From the NCBI GenBank assembly GCA_012932295.1, contig JAAONU010000003.1, positions 31,668,361 through 31,732,360 of the forward strand: DNA of 64,000 nt. Reading direction: 5' to 3'. The translations under genes and the position numbers were made by a program. The DNA is from Cyclina sinensis (Eukaryota > Mollusca > Bivalvia > Venerida > Veneridae). Shown here one piece after another: positions 24,840 through 37,000 of the stretch. The notes below the pieces were generated by a model that was not told the DNA's origin, searched no databases, and worked only from the letters and a program-made list of their open reading frames with translations. Every line of letters starts with the position of its first letter. The stretch's first letter is position 1.

Positions 24840-25530
24840 GTGCCGTCTCACTGGACTGCGACCTTCTACGATCTTACGGTGACAAGAAAAAAAATGTTCA
24901 AGTTCGCCGGCAAACGTGACGAAATCGCGAGTAAAAGACCCCAAAAATTTCAAACTCTAAAATAGTCACGCTTTCACCACGACCTATGCCATCACACTGC
25001 GTTCTCAGGGCGCTGCCGCCACGACTTTTACGCGCTTATGGCGCTTATTGAGGTCTGTGTGCTTGTAAACGGCGTTCACCGGAGTTTCCGCGGCGCTCTC
25101 ACCACGCTTAGGGACGCAGAACGCGTAGTAGGGTCGTTTCAGAAACCTGAGGGTCGCAGTGAAGACGCATTGAAGTCGCCGTTTGAAGTGTTGCTGTTTT
25201 GGCAGCGTCTTTGTCACGCGTGTACTGAGCTTATACTACGTTCATTGAGATGTTACGACGTTTGTCTAAAGACCTTCAAGATCCCACCGAGTTCCCAACG
25301 CGTTCTATGACGGATCGCCGCACCTTGGCGTTTGTTTTGAACACGTCCAAAACAAACGCCGTGACTCGGCGATCATTGACGACCATGGCGACCACAGCAC
25401 AATGTCTGGCGTTTCCACTACGCTAATGCCACGCTTATGGCGACCGTAACACCCTCTGGGTTCATTTTCCGTCGCCGCAGCAGCGCAGTAAGGACGCCTC
25501 TCCGGTGTGACGGCACTATAACTGAAGAAC
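24840..25530. repeat. CpG-rich anonymous stretch with a 60-bp hairpin
   Basis: Locally CpG-rich compared with the AT-rich surroundings. It contains a palindrome at about 25,313-25,374 (GATCGCCGC...GGCGTTTGTTTTG / CAAAACAAACGCC...GGCGATC). Overlapping open frames on both strands at 25,005-25,310 have no recognised domain. It could be a DNA-transposon remnant; a conventional CpG-island promoter is also possible, but no gene starts nearby. Confidence 0.4.
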
Positions 25531-27520
25531 TGTTAGTTAATTTAAATAGACAATCTGTAAGTGTAATTTGTACTCATGCTGCCTCGATCATAAGTACTTT
25601 GCTCAACCAACAACCTTACCACTGATCCTTGTCGGTTTTTTATTGGCGATTGTATCTAGATTTCAGGGTCTGTTTCGCTACCCTTACATCTTCGCACTAG
25701 TCAATTTGCCACCCAGTAGGAAGTTTTACTTTTCGATACTCGAAGATACTTTTCAATTACATAACTGCATTTGATTTTATTTAATACAGATTAATTTTTT
25801 TTAAATGCGAATTTACATTTCTTTTAATCAGTGCAAATAAGTTTCTAATGCAAATTAATATTTTTAAAATAAAATAGTTTTAATCTTTTATATACATGTA
25901 CAATTCGTAAAACAACTTTATCATTGTTACAGAATAGCAGACACGTTCTAGAAAATCATCTAATGATTAAGAATTTGTATCACAAAACTTTATAAAACTA
26001 GTTATCAAACAAATAAGCATCAAATACGTGAACACTGAAGATAGCTGCTTTTAGTTATAATCATAACTTTCCATGTACTGCCACCGTCGCCATATTGGTA
26101 CAATAATTTTCTATTTCTTCGTCAAGTCCAAGACGGGTGTTAGTCACTACTAGTGATCCTTTCCTATACTCTTTATACCTGTAAACATAAATACAATTGA
26201 ATCATTTAATCAGCATGTATGTTTGCTTTCAAATAAATACCTAACCTGTTTATGTCGTGGTATTATTCAAGAGTTAGCCAATTTGCAATAAACCCTGTAG
26301 CAAATCTACTTAGTAGCGAATACACTAGGAGCGAAAGAACACAGGTAGCAAATATATACAGATAGCGAACTGACAGGTATCGAAACGTCTTGTATTCAAT
26401 CTATACAAACACAAGCATGTACTTAATTGTATTTCACATGCTCTTTATGTCATTATTAAATAAGTAACCTTAAAAGACACCGGAAAAAGCAGAAATATAT
26501 GACCGGGATCATATAAGCCCGATATTTACTGAGTTATATGGTTACTTATGAAGGGGAGATAACTGCATAGGGCAAGGTTCCAAACTCCATCAATCAGTTA
26601 CTTCCCTTTCAGTACAGCGAGGAGATTGGCATGGTTCAACTTGGTCTGGATTCCTCACCCTACCAATACGTCATAGGAGCCGGTACGACGGGAACCAGTT
26701 AGCCAGTACAACGGGAACCAGATTAGGTTCAACTAAATAATATTAAGGGATCGAATGTTAAGAAAATGTTTTGAATTCTCAAACATGATATTTTCAAGTT
26801 CATACCGATGAAATATTTCACAACTTTTTCAGGTTAACACCTTGCTTAAATTTCAATAATTTTTATTCAGTGAAACAGTTACAATATAATGATAAAAAAT
26901 AATCGTTAATAAAAACTAGTCCACAACTTTTGCTATAGATTTGACAATATCAAAAAGAGCGCCCTTTTACGCACATGTCTGTGCAGGTTTTGTCGGGTAT
27001 AGAGATTTATTTCGGATGTGGTCTGTACTTGTGCAGAGTCGGAAATTTGCCTGATGTTTACAGATATGTCTTCAATCAGTTTTTTTTCTTAATTAATGGT
27101 TTCACGAAGACATTTCCGAAGCAAACTTGTGTAATATCTCTTGTGCCACTGGCTAGCCTTTGTTCACACAAGGGCATGGTTCGCCTCCCTTCACAAAAAG
27201 TTCTCTCTTCGACTAATTATAAATTAGAACTCCACGAAATAGGGACCAGTTTAAATGCAAGAAAGCTTTCTACTACAAGCGGCGCTTGAAGAAAATAGGT
27301 TTGAAAAACAAGTTTAAAGTACACAAAATGTAATGGTAATGTAAACTAATATTGTTTGAAACTAGCGGGGAACTATATAGAGAAAGTAAAAAGAGATATC
27401 ATTTGCTGTGGATACACCGTTTTTTCAGTGCTTACAAAAAGAAATTTTATATTATTTACAGACATATACAAGCATTTTTAGAAATATCAATACTATTATT
27501 TTTTTCTCTATTATTACTAG
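25531..27520. other. gene-free stretch with small repeats
   Basis: Contains a degenerate run of GTAGCRAAT-like motifs about every 16-18 bp at 26,296-26,388, and a short inverted-repeat element at 26,549-26,611 (TGAAGGGGAGATAACTG...CAGTTACTTCCCTTTCA). No supported gene. Confidence 0.45.
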
Positions 27521-27897
27521 TTTTAGTATGTTATTTTGTCCGCCGTCCTTCCTTAATCCAGCTGTCGTCCACAATTGATTTTATACATTATCCCCTCCTA
27601 CACCACCGTGTCAGTTTTAGTATGTTATTTTGTCCGCCGTCCTTCCTTAATCCAGCTGTCGTCCACAATTGACTTTATACATGATCTCCTCCTATAGCAC
27701 CGTGTCAGTTTTAGTATGTTATTTTGTCCGCCGTCCTTCCTTAATCCAGCTGTCGTCCACAATTGACTTTATACATGATCTCCTCCTATACCACCGTGTC
27801 AGTTTTAGTATGTTATTTTGTCCGCCGTCCTTCCTTAATCCAGCTGTCGTCCACAATTGACTTTATACATGATCTCCTCCTATACCACCGTGTCAGT
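27521..27897 (+). repeat. 94-bp minisatellite, about 4 copies
   Basis: TTTTAGTATGTTATTTTGTC recurs at 27,521, 27,615, 27,709 and 27,803, an exact 94-bp spacing with very few substitutions. The open frames at 27,352-27,860 are readings of this repeat. Confidence 0.9.
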
Positions 27898-27959
27898 TGC
27901 AGTTAAACTTTACAAAAATGATGCTTATATGGCCCTCTTTCAAAGTTATATAAAAATGG

Positions 27960-28640
27960 AATTCCATGCAAAACTCTTGTTGACATGACAACTGAAAGAA
28001 ACAACTTTAAAAATCTTCTTGTCTGAAACCATTAGGCCTAGAGCTTACATATTTGATCGATAACATCATCTAGTAGATCTCTACCAAGTTGTATAAATCA
28101 TGGCCATGGGGTCAAATTTGGCCCCACCCCAGGCGTCACATGATTTTAGAAAGACTTATTTAGGAAAAACTTCTTGTCACTATAAATTATAAAGCCTAGA
28201 GTTAAGCTGTTTTGTGTGTATGATTGTCTAGAAGATCTGTAACAAGTTTATACAAATCATGGCATCTGGATAAAAATTGGCCCCGCCCCATGGATCACTT
28301 AATCTTACAAAGAGTTAAGTAGGAAACATACTTTTAAAAAATCTTCTTGACTGTCTGAAACCTCAAGGCCTACTGCTTACATATATTTGGAAAATAGCAT
28401 TATTTAGTGGTCCTCTACCAAAGATATAAATCGTGGCTGTGGGAACAGAATTGGCCCGTGCCAAGGGGTCGCTTTGATTTTACATAGACCTATATAGGAA
28501 GAACTTAAAAAATCTTCTTGTCAGAAACCATAAGGTCTAAGGGCCTCTACCAAGTTGATACAAATCTTTGTCCTAGGATCAAAATTGGCCCCATCCCAGT
28601 TGCACTTGGTTTTACATTGAGATATATTGGAAAAAAGTTT
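27960..28640 (+). repeat. degenerate array of about 165-bp units
   Basis: About four diverged units share GAAACCATTAGGCCTAGAGC, a CTCTACCAAGTTG segment, AAATCATGGC and TTGGCCCC(A/G)CCCCA. Starts fall near 28,025, 28,190, 28,361 and 28,526. Related degenerate sequence lies at 14,690-15,060. Confidence 0.65.
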
Positions 28641-28739
28641 TTAAGAAAGTGAAAGCCTTTAGCTTAGAGCCATAAGATTCAGCAGTGCCTTTGGGGAGCG
28701 GTTTCAGGAGAATGGACGCAGCTGGCTTCCAAGAGGTAA

Positions 28740-29915
28740 GCGACTAATGTCTCAAGGGTGCGGCATTCGCTAGCGAGATGTGTGAGCTACAAGAGGGTGT
28801 ATCAAACTCGCCTAAGCTGGTTCGCACCGCTGAGCTACAGCGTGCACATGTACGTCAGTATTGCCTTCTGTGAGTATAAGGAAGCAGACAGGGCACGGAT
28901 GTGTAGACCGGTCGAGCCGCAGAGGATCCGGGACTGTGTGTTTGGGCCGTGACTGGGTTTCGAACCGATTGCCACTAGTTTGGAGGCGTTATGTCCGAGT
29001 CAGGAGTGTGTTTATGTGACGAACTAGTGTAAATACGTATGAAAAACGTATCTGCACGGAAGTGTTTTTACTCAAGGTTTGAGGGGCTGGGGCTAGGCCT
29101 GGCCGAGACCAGTACCGATCGCTAGCCAGGCAACTGGCTTTCGAGCGGTGTATCGCGCTGGCCTGTAGCTGTTCAAACGGCTGCTCCAGAGCGTGCCAAA
29201 TTGGGCACAAAACGCGCATTTTCTTCTATATTCCGCTGTATTACTATAAAGTAGGGATGGGAACGAATGTTCGAATATTCGAAAATGGACCGAATATTCG
29301 AATCTGAAAATCAAATTCGAATAATCTATCATAAATTTTTTTCCAAATTAAGCATCGTTGATTTTTATAAATGTAAGCGTTCTGATTATGCAAAAAAAAC
29401 CTATTTGTTGGTACTGGGTTTGTTTATCGCGTGTCAAAACTGATCCAATTAACAATAAAATTGCAATACAATTTTGGTATCCGAACATTGGTACTGTCTA
29501 TCACCTGTACGTTGTCGGGAAAACTGCTATGCTTAATCTGGAAATCGCTTAGAAATGGCTTGTTTATTGGAAGTTTTAAATACGTATTAAGTGACTGGCA
29601 ATACATCATATATTCCGTTCATTTAAACTACGTGAAATAAGTCCACATACGCGAGAAAGGCATGTTATATATAACAAGCCATTCTAAGCGATTTCCAGAT
29701 TAAGCATAGCAGTTTTCCCGACAACGTACAGGTGATAGACAGTACCAATGTTCGGATACCAAAATTCGGGTAACTGACTGAACTGAAAAAAAACGAATAT
29801 TCGAATATATTCGAATATGACAAAGCGAATATTCGAATATTGATATTAGTATTCGTTCCCATTCCTAAAATAAAGAGCATATAGCAGTGGTCACGGGTTC
29901 GAGTCCCGGCTTAGA
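28740..29915 (+). repeat. plus-strand copy of the dispersed repeat, split by a MITE
   Basis: The 5' part (28,750-29,060) matches the complement of 21,730-22,130, and the 3' part (29,008-29,251 plus 29,868-29,915) matches the complement of 22,236-22,570. The two 3' halves are separated exactly by the element at 29,252-29,867. The end, GGTCACGGGTTCGAGTCCCG, is a good tRNA B-box match. Confidence 0.7.
29252..29867. mobile_element. hAT-like MITE with inner 100-bp inverted repeat
   Basis: The ends are inverted: TAGGGATGGGAACGAATGTT and, complemented from the right, TAGGAATGGGAACGAATACT, followed on both sides by TTCGAATATTCG-rich sequence. An inner inverted pair of about 100 bp (29,473-29,570 and 29,676-29,776) gives the same predicted peptide from opposite strands. 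The flanks CTATAAAG and AAATAAAG look like an imperfect 8-bp target duplication. Superfamily assignment rests only on the TAGGGATG start and the 8-bp size. No transposase. Confidence 0.75.
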
Positions 29916-31044
29916 TGTGAATTTATTTTTCTTCTTCTCCCTCTTGTTTTCATGTTTCAGACACTGTCTTTACAAAAAGATGTTTGATACAGAGCCTGTT
30001 TTTAAATTATCATTTTAATATACGCTGTAAACGAAGTAATGAACACTTATTTAAAAACACAAGCATATGGGTACGTAAATGTGTCTTTATTATATGGAAA
30101 AGAATGTGGTTATGATTTAAATTCATGACATCGTATATGCGTCTATGGAATCGTAAAAGCAAAACAAAAAATAGGGCCATAGTATTTACATAGAGAACAA
30201 TTGACGAATAGCTACATTTATTTAAATACTTTGATAACTGTCAACGCTTTTGCGTATTCATGTGCTCCGTTCAACAGATTAAAGAGGCATACTTTTATAA
30301 TGTTAAGGTGACTAAACACATATGTTCTTTATAAACACATGTTTGCTGTTTGAAAAAAAGCGGCGTAATGGACGGAAAGAAAGTGAAAATTCATTGTAAC
30401 AGTAAAATCCCCCACCCCATTATTGCTCTCAGGAATCTTCTCTTGTCGTATCAGAATAAAACATCTTAAAACAATCCTCTATTGAACACTGAAACTTGCA
30501 ATTCTCACAAATGTCTCTCTGCAAACCTACGCAACAGGTCAACTGTAAGATGAGTTGGAACCTCAGCTGATTGCACGAAATGTTTTGTATCAGTGAGCTT
30601 AACATGTAATTAATTGATGCATATATCACAACAATCGAATGCAAGTCTTTCAGGAAACTGAGTTGCTGAATATATGAATAGCTTTTGTGACATTTTGTAA
30701 CATAAATGATTCAGTAGTAATTCAAAACATAGTTCTGAATATTTCAACAAACAGTAACTAATGCTGTTATTCAATCTGAAGGCAATAGTGTCATTTAATG
30801 TGCAATGTAAAATTCCTATCTGTAACTTCAGTGGGCTGTTTAGCTTGGTGTAGAAATCATTTCTGTTTTAAAGCATACTTTCTGAAAATCAGAGAAACAT
30901 ATGTTTGTTGAATATGTCTCATACTTAGTTTAAGTTCATCATTGTTGACAATGATATCCTCAAGAAATATACGTGAGGTTTTATGTGTTTCACTTTTAGG
31001 GTGATAGGTTCTAAGAATACTTGTTTAAATGAAAAACTGGGGCA
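29916..31044. other. gene-free stretch upstream of the WSC-domain gene
   Basis: No repeat family or exon recognised. It presumably contains the promoter and any non-coding first exon of the gene starting at 31,045. I see no convincing TATA box close to that ATG. Confidence 0.4.
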
Positions 31045-34000
31045 ATGGAGCTGAAGACAACTGGAAATATATTTTTTGTTTTTGCTTGTGCAGTTTGTTT
31101 GTTTGCCATGACTGTTAAAGACGACGATGTTGAAATAGTGTTCAGGTTTACTGAAACAACGAAATGTTTGGAGAACTCTTCAGCAGTCATTTATACTTTT
31201 CTAGGATCACTCAGTCAGTGCGTGAGAGATTGTGCTGCAAGGTCACAATGTTTGGCACTAAACTACAGGCGACATTACAAGCTCTGTGAATTGCTTACAT
31301 CCGCGGAAGGAATGTTTTTAAAGAATTCAATTAAGACAGGACACTGTGTCTTCATCACGAGAGCTGATATAGATGTTACTAGAGTAAGTATGACAAAAAA
31401 ACATTAAGATGTCAATGTGCATTAAAGATCAATTTTGATATGCTTAAAACCTATCTGGCCTTGCTGTCTCAAGCATGAAGGTTTGAAAGGTTTCCCTGTA
31501 GATTTCTGCAAAACAGTCGACTCCCTAGAGAAATATCAATGAAGACAACAAAGGTTAGGATTTAGTAACCTTTAAAGAATCCCACTGGATATTATTTATA
31601 TCCATTTATTACTGCTCTTAGCTTGTAGATTCTGGTAGGAGAGTTAAATCTTTTTTTTTGCTCATTGTTACTCGCTTTACCTCAGATTATGCGTAAATTG
31701 TAAGACGTGCATGATTTCAAAAACCGTGTATAAGCTTAATTAGACAACACTACATACCAAATTTAAGGAATCCCGGCTTATTGAATAAGACAATAAAGTT
31801 TTAAAATAGTGTGTGTGTTTGTGTGTGCGTGCGTGCGTGCGTGCGTGCGTGTGTGTGTGTGTGTGTGAAATATCTGAAACACGGGCTGGAGCAAGTAAAG
31901 TTTAAACAGTTTGGGCATAGGTCAATCAGGCGATGTTTCATGCAAATCATAAGAGCTCTTGATCTTGCAGTTTTAGGCCAGACGGTTTCTAAAGGTTTTA
32001 TCACTTATCTCAAAGCAAAGCATCTGTCTCCACCCTGGTATCAATAAATTCTCAAGGGATAAATTTTGAATGATATTAACAATGATACATACAACAAATT
32101 CTTTGTTTAATTCTTTTAGACTAGAAGATTAACAAAAAGTATCTATATCAGTCTATGTAAAATATTTTAGGTGGCGCATGATAAGAGCACAAGCACAAAA
32201 ATCAAATTTCAAAGTAGGCATTGTACAAAATGTTTTCAGTAACATTGCACCGTCGAGAAATGCAGTATATTTATTATATATATTATAAATATATGCAGCA
32301 TATTTATTCATTGTACCAGAATTTTTTTAAAACTCCATGCCCAGCAAAATGGTTGTTTACGTTTCTATGACAGCGCCCTTGTCTGTTGTTTTGAGGCCAC
32401 GATTAACCTGAGACTATAATCTATTACGGCTTTCTTTGTGGCAGAGTCACTATGATTATACTGATTGCAAGATAATTTGTGGCTGTTGGTTGCTTTTTTT
32501 CAAGCCTTTTTATCATTAATTCTTGCGCAGATTTTCTGATGACAGTCAATGATACTAATGGCATACTTTTTTATGCTTGTATGTTGCTAAATCGTTTTTC
32601 ACTTGCCTTCGGTTTTGTTAAATTAACTCCCAGTTCATCTTGCTTTTAGAATTTAACTTCAATATTTGTGAAGTTGTTTAATATAGAAAATGTGATCAGT
32701 CGCATTTTTGGACTTGCTTCGTTTCCTGGATTTGCTTCGGTTCATGGATATATAGCGCTTCCGTGATTTGCAGCGCTTCTAAGACCAGCTGCAGATAGGA
32801 CAAGCTGCCCTTCTAAGATTTATTGTGCTTCCTTGAAATGTTCCCCTTATATAGTCCTTTTTATGAAAATATTATATATGTTCCTCTTTCAGTATTTTCC
32901 TGATGTAATCTTCGGTTTTTAATCTGTATTGAACATATAAATACACAGAATGCGAAATATTTTTGACGACCCCACGTGCATTAAACTGGAAGTTGTGTTT
33001 CTTCTTTGAATACTAAAAATGAAAGTCTTCAAGATTTGGCTCATTTCAACAACACCAGAGTATTTTTTGACCAATGTTACAGCAGCACGTTCATCTCAAT
33101 ATAGGAGCTCGGTTCTTGTCTTTAAAAAAAGTTGAAAGGTCCAAAGCAACTGAACTCCATTTCAAAGCATATGTTTGCCGTTTCTTTAATAAGTCTATTA
33201 GTGGCAATGCATTAGCGGTGAGCATAGGTATGGTGACTGATCAAGATAGGAAAGTCTCTTGATACAAATATATGCAGACTGTACACAACCCAAAGAGATG
33301 AGGATTATATTAATAAATGCCATCCATGAATACGTGTGCCAGAATGTCAATTCGATTGTTGATGTTCCAAATTTTGACATTCAAATCCCACTGAGAGTAT
33401 TTTCAAGCATCAAGCTTCACTCCTGAAAACATTTAGTTCTCCTTCACCTAGGTGATGTAGTAAACAAACAATTGACCTTTCTTAATTTGTATAACAATGT
33501 CATCTGTTTTCCTTTATTTAGAACGAAGCCGGTATGTCAAATCTTCTTGTTTTCGATTTTAGCATTTCATGTTTGTAAATTCCTTTTTTTCTTCATTTTG
33601 ACTAAATATTGGATGGCATTTTCATTCTAGCAAATAAAGTTTTCAAACGTATGCGGTCATCTCTTTGATCCAGTGTTACAAAACACGTGTTATTCACTGA
33701 CCTTTTAATGACCTCTTTATTGCTTTCTTACAACAACTGGTAAAGAAATTATTTGTTATTTTAAAGGTTGTGTCAACATGTAAATGCAAAACAGAACAGA
33801 TTTGTGATACATTCACGAGCACCTGCATAAATCCTGGTGAGATATTTATTGTATATTTTTCATTTATTAAGAAAGTGAAATAAACATGAAAGAAGATGTC
33901 CTGATAGGTTGTATAGTAATAGAACCTTCCATCCGTCAACACTTATGTGTTAGCTACAAATCTCTTGAACACCTTGTCGAATTATGGAGTTACTTGGAAG

Positions 34001-37000
34001 AAATATCAATGCTCAAAAGGACAAAAAGGACGACATGGTAGGCTCTGTCAAAGGTCAATGTCACACAATACCGAAAGTTGCGACCATTGCTCAATTTTGT
34101 GTCCGTTCGAGATCTTTTGAAAAATGTGTAGTTAAACGTATGAAATGTTTAATATATCCGCGTGATTATCAGAATGTACGGTATGTTTGGCTCCGTCCAA
34201 GATCAAGGTTATACGAGAAAACAAAATGTATCAGTCTCCAATTGTGTGCCCCTGCCATATCTCATGTTTCACCTTACAGTTGAAATTACAAGGAAGAAAT
34301 ATTTAGTTTAGCCCTTTAGTGGCATCGTCCAAGTTCAAGGTCACACGAGATGAAAAAAAATTGTGCTGTCAAATCTTTTGAACTCATTGAACGGTTATGA
34401 CAGATTTTTTTAAAAGAAATATTGAGAACAAACGAATGACAGGCTGAACATGCAAATGTAAATCGATCCGTCCAAAGCCTTTTTACACTCCTGAGACCAA
34501 TACGCGAATTATATCTTTTTTACATTTCGCTAAATTATTTATTCACAACTTCATTTCAAAACAAATATAAGAAAATAGTTCATGTGTGTGTGTTTGCAAC
34601 TCTTCATACTTTTATGTACTGTATATGATATGGCACGCACCTGTAGAAAGTGTTCATTTTTGCTCTTGCTAAATATATTATATTGATTTATATCCCGAAA
34701 ATACCATACATACTTTTTGTCTGTTATGACATTGGGGCACATCGTATGACAGTTCTTTTCTATAAATCAAAATGTAATATTTCCGTTGAACTTTTTCGTG
34801 TATTTATATTCTAATCAAACTACTATTGAAAACTCCTTTCTCACCTCTTTTCTGGCAGTTTAACAGATTTTTGTTTAATTGGAGAAATGCAAATCGTATT
34901 TTTGACGCTTTTAAGCAACTCTCTATTTTTGTGAATAATATTTCAGCAACATTTTTATGGTTTCTCGCTATTTGTGTGCATTTTTTTCCGCTTTTCTCTG
35001 TTATTTTTCCTTACTCATTACACTTAATTCTAATTGTTTTGTTCCATTTTGCATCTGAAGTTCTGCTCTGTTTAAAGAATAAATTTTAATTTAATACACA
35101 TCTCAGTAAAAATAAAAAAAATATCTAATTTTTTTTAGTGTGTCCAAAAGTCACTGTAGAACATGGAACTGTATTCGGAAATCTAAATCAAGTAGGATCA
35201 CGGATCAAGTACACCTGTGATGCCAACTATACAGCAGAAAACGAGGTAGACAACATCATCACTTGCCTACCGAACAAAACTTGGTCTCACACCATGAGAT
35301 GCCTCAGAGGTAATTAGGGCCCGAATACGAAACATGTACGAGGTATTTACTTATATACCATTGCAATTAATAGCCTCATCGATGGAATAAACAGGTGTAC
35401 TAAAAAGCTCTTTCACCTTTTCACTTGTTACCCTTTAGGAATACAGAGCCATTTTAGCCAGAATCGTTAAAAAGGCATGTACGTAGAACCAAAAAATGGC
35501 ACATGTTACAATGATAAACGTGAGTTTCAAAATGGAGTCAAACATTATAAGAATTTATCATATGCTGTAAGAATAATTATCTGATATCTGTTCTTAATAT
35601 AGTGTTCAACAAGTCGGCGAGCCTGGAATACAGTATTAGCACTGCAGGTAAATGTGAACTTTATTTTTATATATAACTCTTAGTATGTTTTTAACATTTT
35701 AAACAAAAGAGACCGTTGGAAAACAATTCCATGCATCCGTGCATACAAAAGTAGTTTATGTACATTTTAATGCAATTTGGACTACAGTCTAAAAGAATGG
35801 CGAAGACATTTGTTAATGAATTTGTCTCCCTTGAAACGGAATATCGGTCAAGGCAGAGTGTTTCCTTCAAAAATATTTATCGGTATGTTCAATATGCTCT
35901 ACAACTGTCGGTTGAAATTTTTGACTGGTTTTATTTTTATTGTGCATAAATTATTCATTTGTCCTGTGAGGTTTTGGACAGACAAAGGTTCAGTCCTCTG
36001 CCGAGCTTCAGGCTTGACTAGTTTTGTTTGCTTTAAAAGTATAAAGTCAAGTTTCTGATAAACATTAGTATGAGTTGATCTCATATATTCAGTAACTATG
36101 AATGTATAGAGCACGCATCCTTACATTAGAAGCAGCCAGGTTTTGTGTAGGGATGAATGGGTAACTTGTTGAAGTATTTGAGTTCCAAACGTTGTCATTC
36201 GTGCTGCAATACTGTCATTCCTAGGCTTTGATATAGAATTTGTTGACGGAAAATTTGAAAATAGTAAGTTGATTTAAACAATCAAGAACAGAACAGAACA
36301 GAAACTTATTTTCACCCTAAGTATTACATATGATACCACATGTGGATATTCAAATAAAAAAAACATTTTAAGCCACATTACAAGTTCCGATAGAAATCTG
36401 CCAACAAAAACATAAGCAAAGTTGCATAAGTATCAAGGGGGAACTTATCCCAGTGACTAAATTCAAAAAAGGATAACCACATAGCTGGGTTAAGTTGACC
36501 TGTCATTCTTCTTAATACTAAGGTAGTGTACTTCATATGATAGTTCAATGAGCATGAAATAGGCATGAGTTCGTATGTGTTTATAAGTACATTTTTACGC
36601 TAGAATAGAATATCTGTTACAATCATATCTATTTTATAGCTAAAGTTTATTTGCTTTCGTAAGTAGTTCGTCAATGAATGTAACTTCATTCTTTCGCGGA
36701 GTATCCATGATTTGGCGTTAATCGGTCAATAAATGGGTAATCCTGATTTGCATACGCACGCAAAAAAAGGAAATAAGTATGCTCAGCACTATTTTAAAGA
36801 AAAAAATAGCGTTTGGTCAGTTATCTGTGTCAATAGGGATAAATATAAACACACTAAGGTAAGCAATAGATATTCTATGTCTTAAGAAGTATTTTGCAAT
36901 CGGGCTGCATATTATTCAAAACTTAGAGAAAATTACTCTTATTAATACAGCTCAGTTCGTCATTTGCAAAGACTTAGCTCTACAAAGTTTAAAACAAGGT

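Noticed and set aside
25005..25310. Open frames on both strands of the CpG-rich block
   Set aside because: No domain, no consistent strand, likely repeat-derived.
29884..29915. tRNA gene suggested by GGTCACGGGTTCGAGTCCCG
   Set aside because: Only the T-arm/B-box part is present; no acceptor stem, D arm or anticodon arm can be paired. It is the end of a dispersed repeat.
31801..32047. Cys/Val and His/Thr repeat frames
   Set aside because: Translations of a GT/GC microsatellite.
33522..33577. Possible exon of the WSC gene after TTTATTTAG
   Set aside because: No donor keeps the required phase, whereas 33,767-33,836 fits exactly.
33984..34283. 99-codon open frame in the WSC gene intron
   Set aside because: Coincides with a degenerate GGTCAAGGTCACA repeat and has no splice sites in phase.
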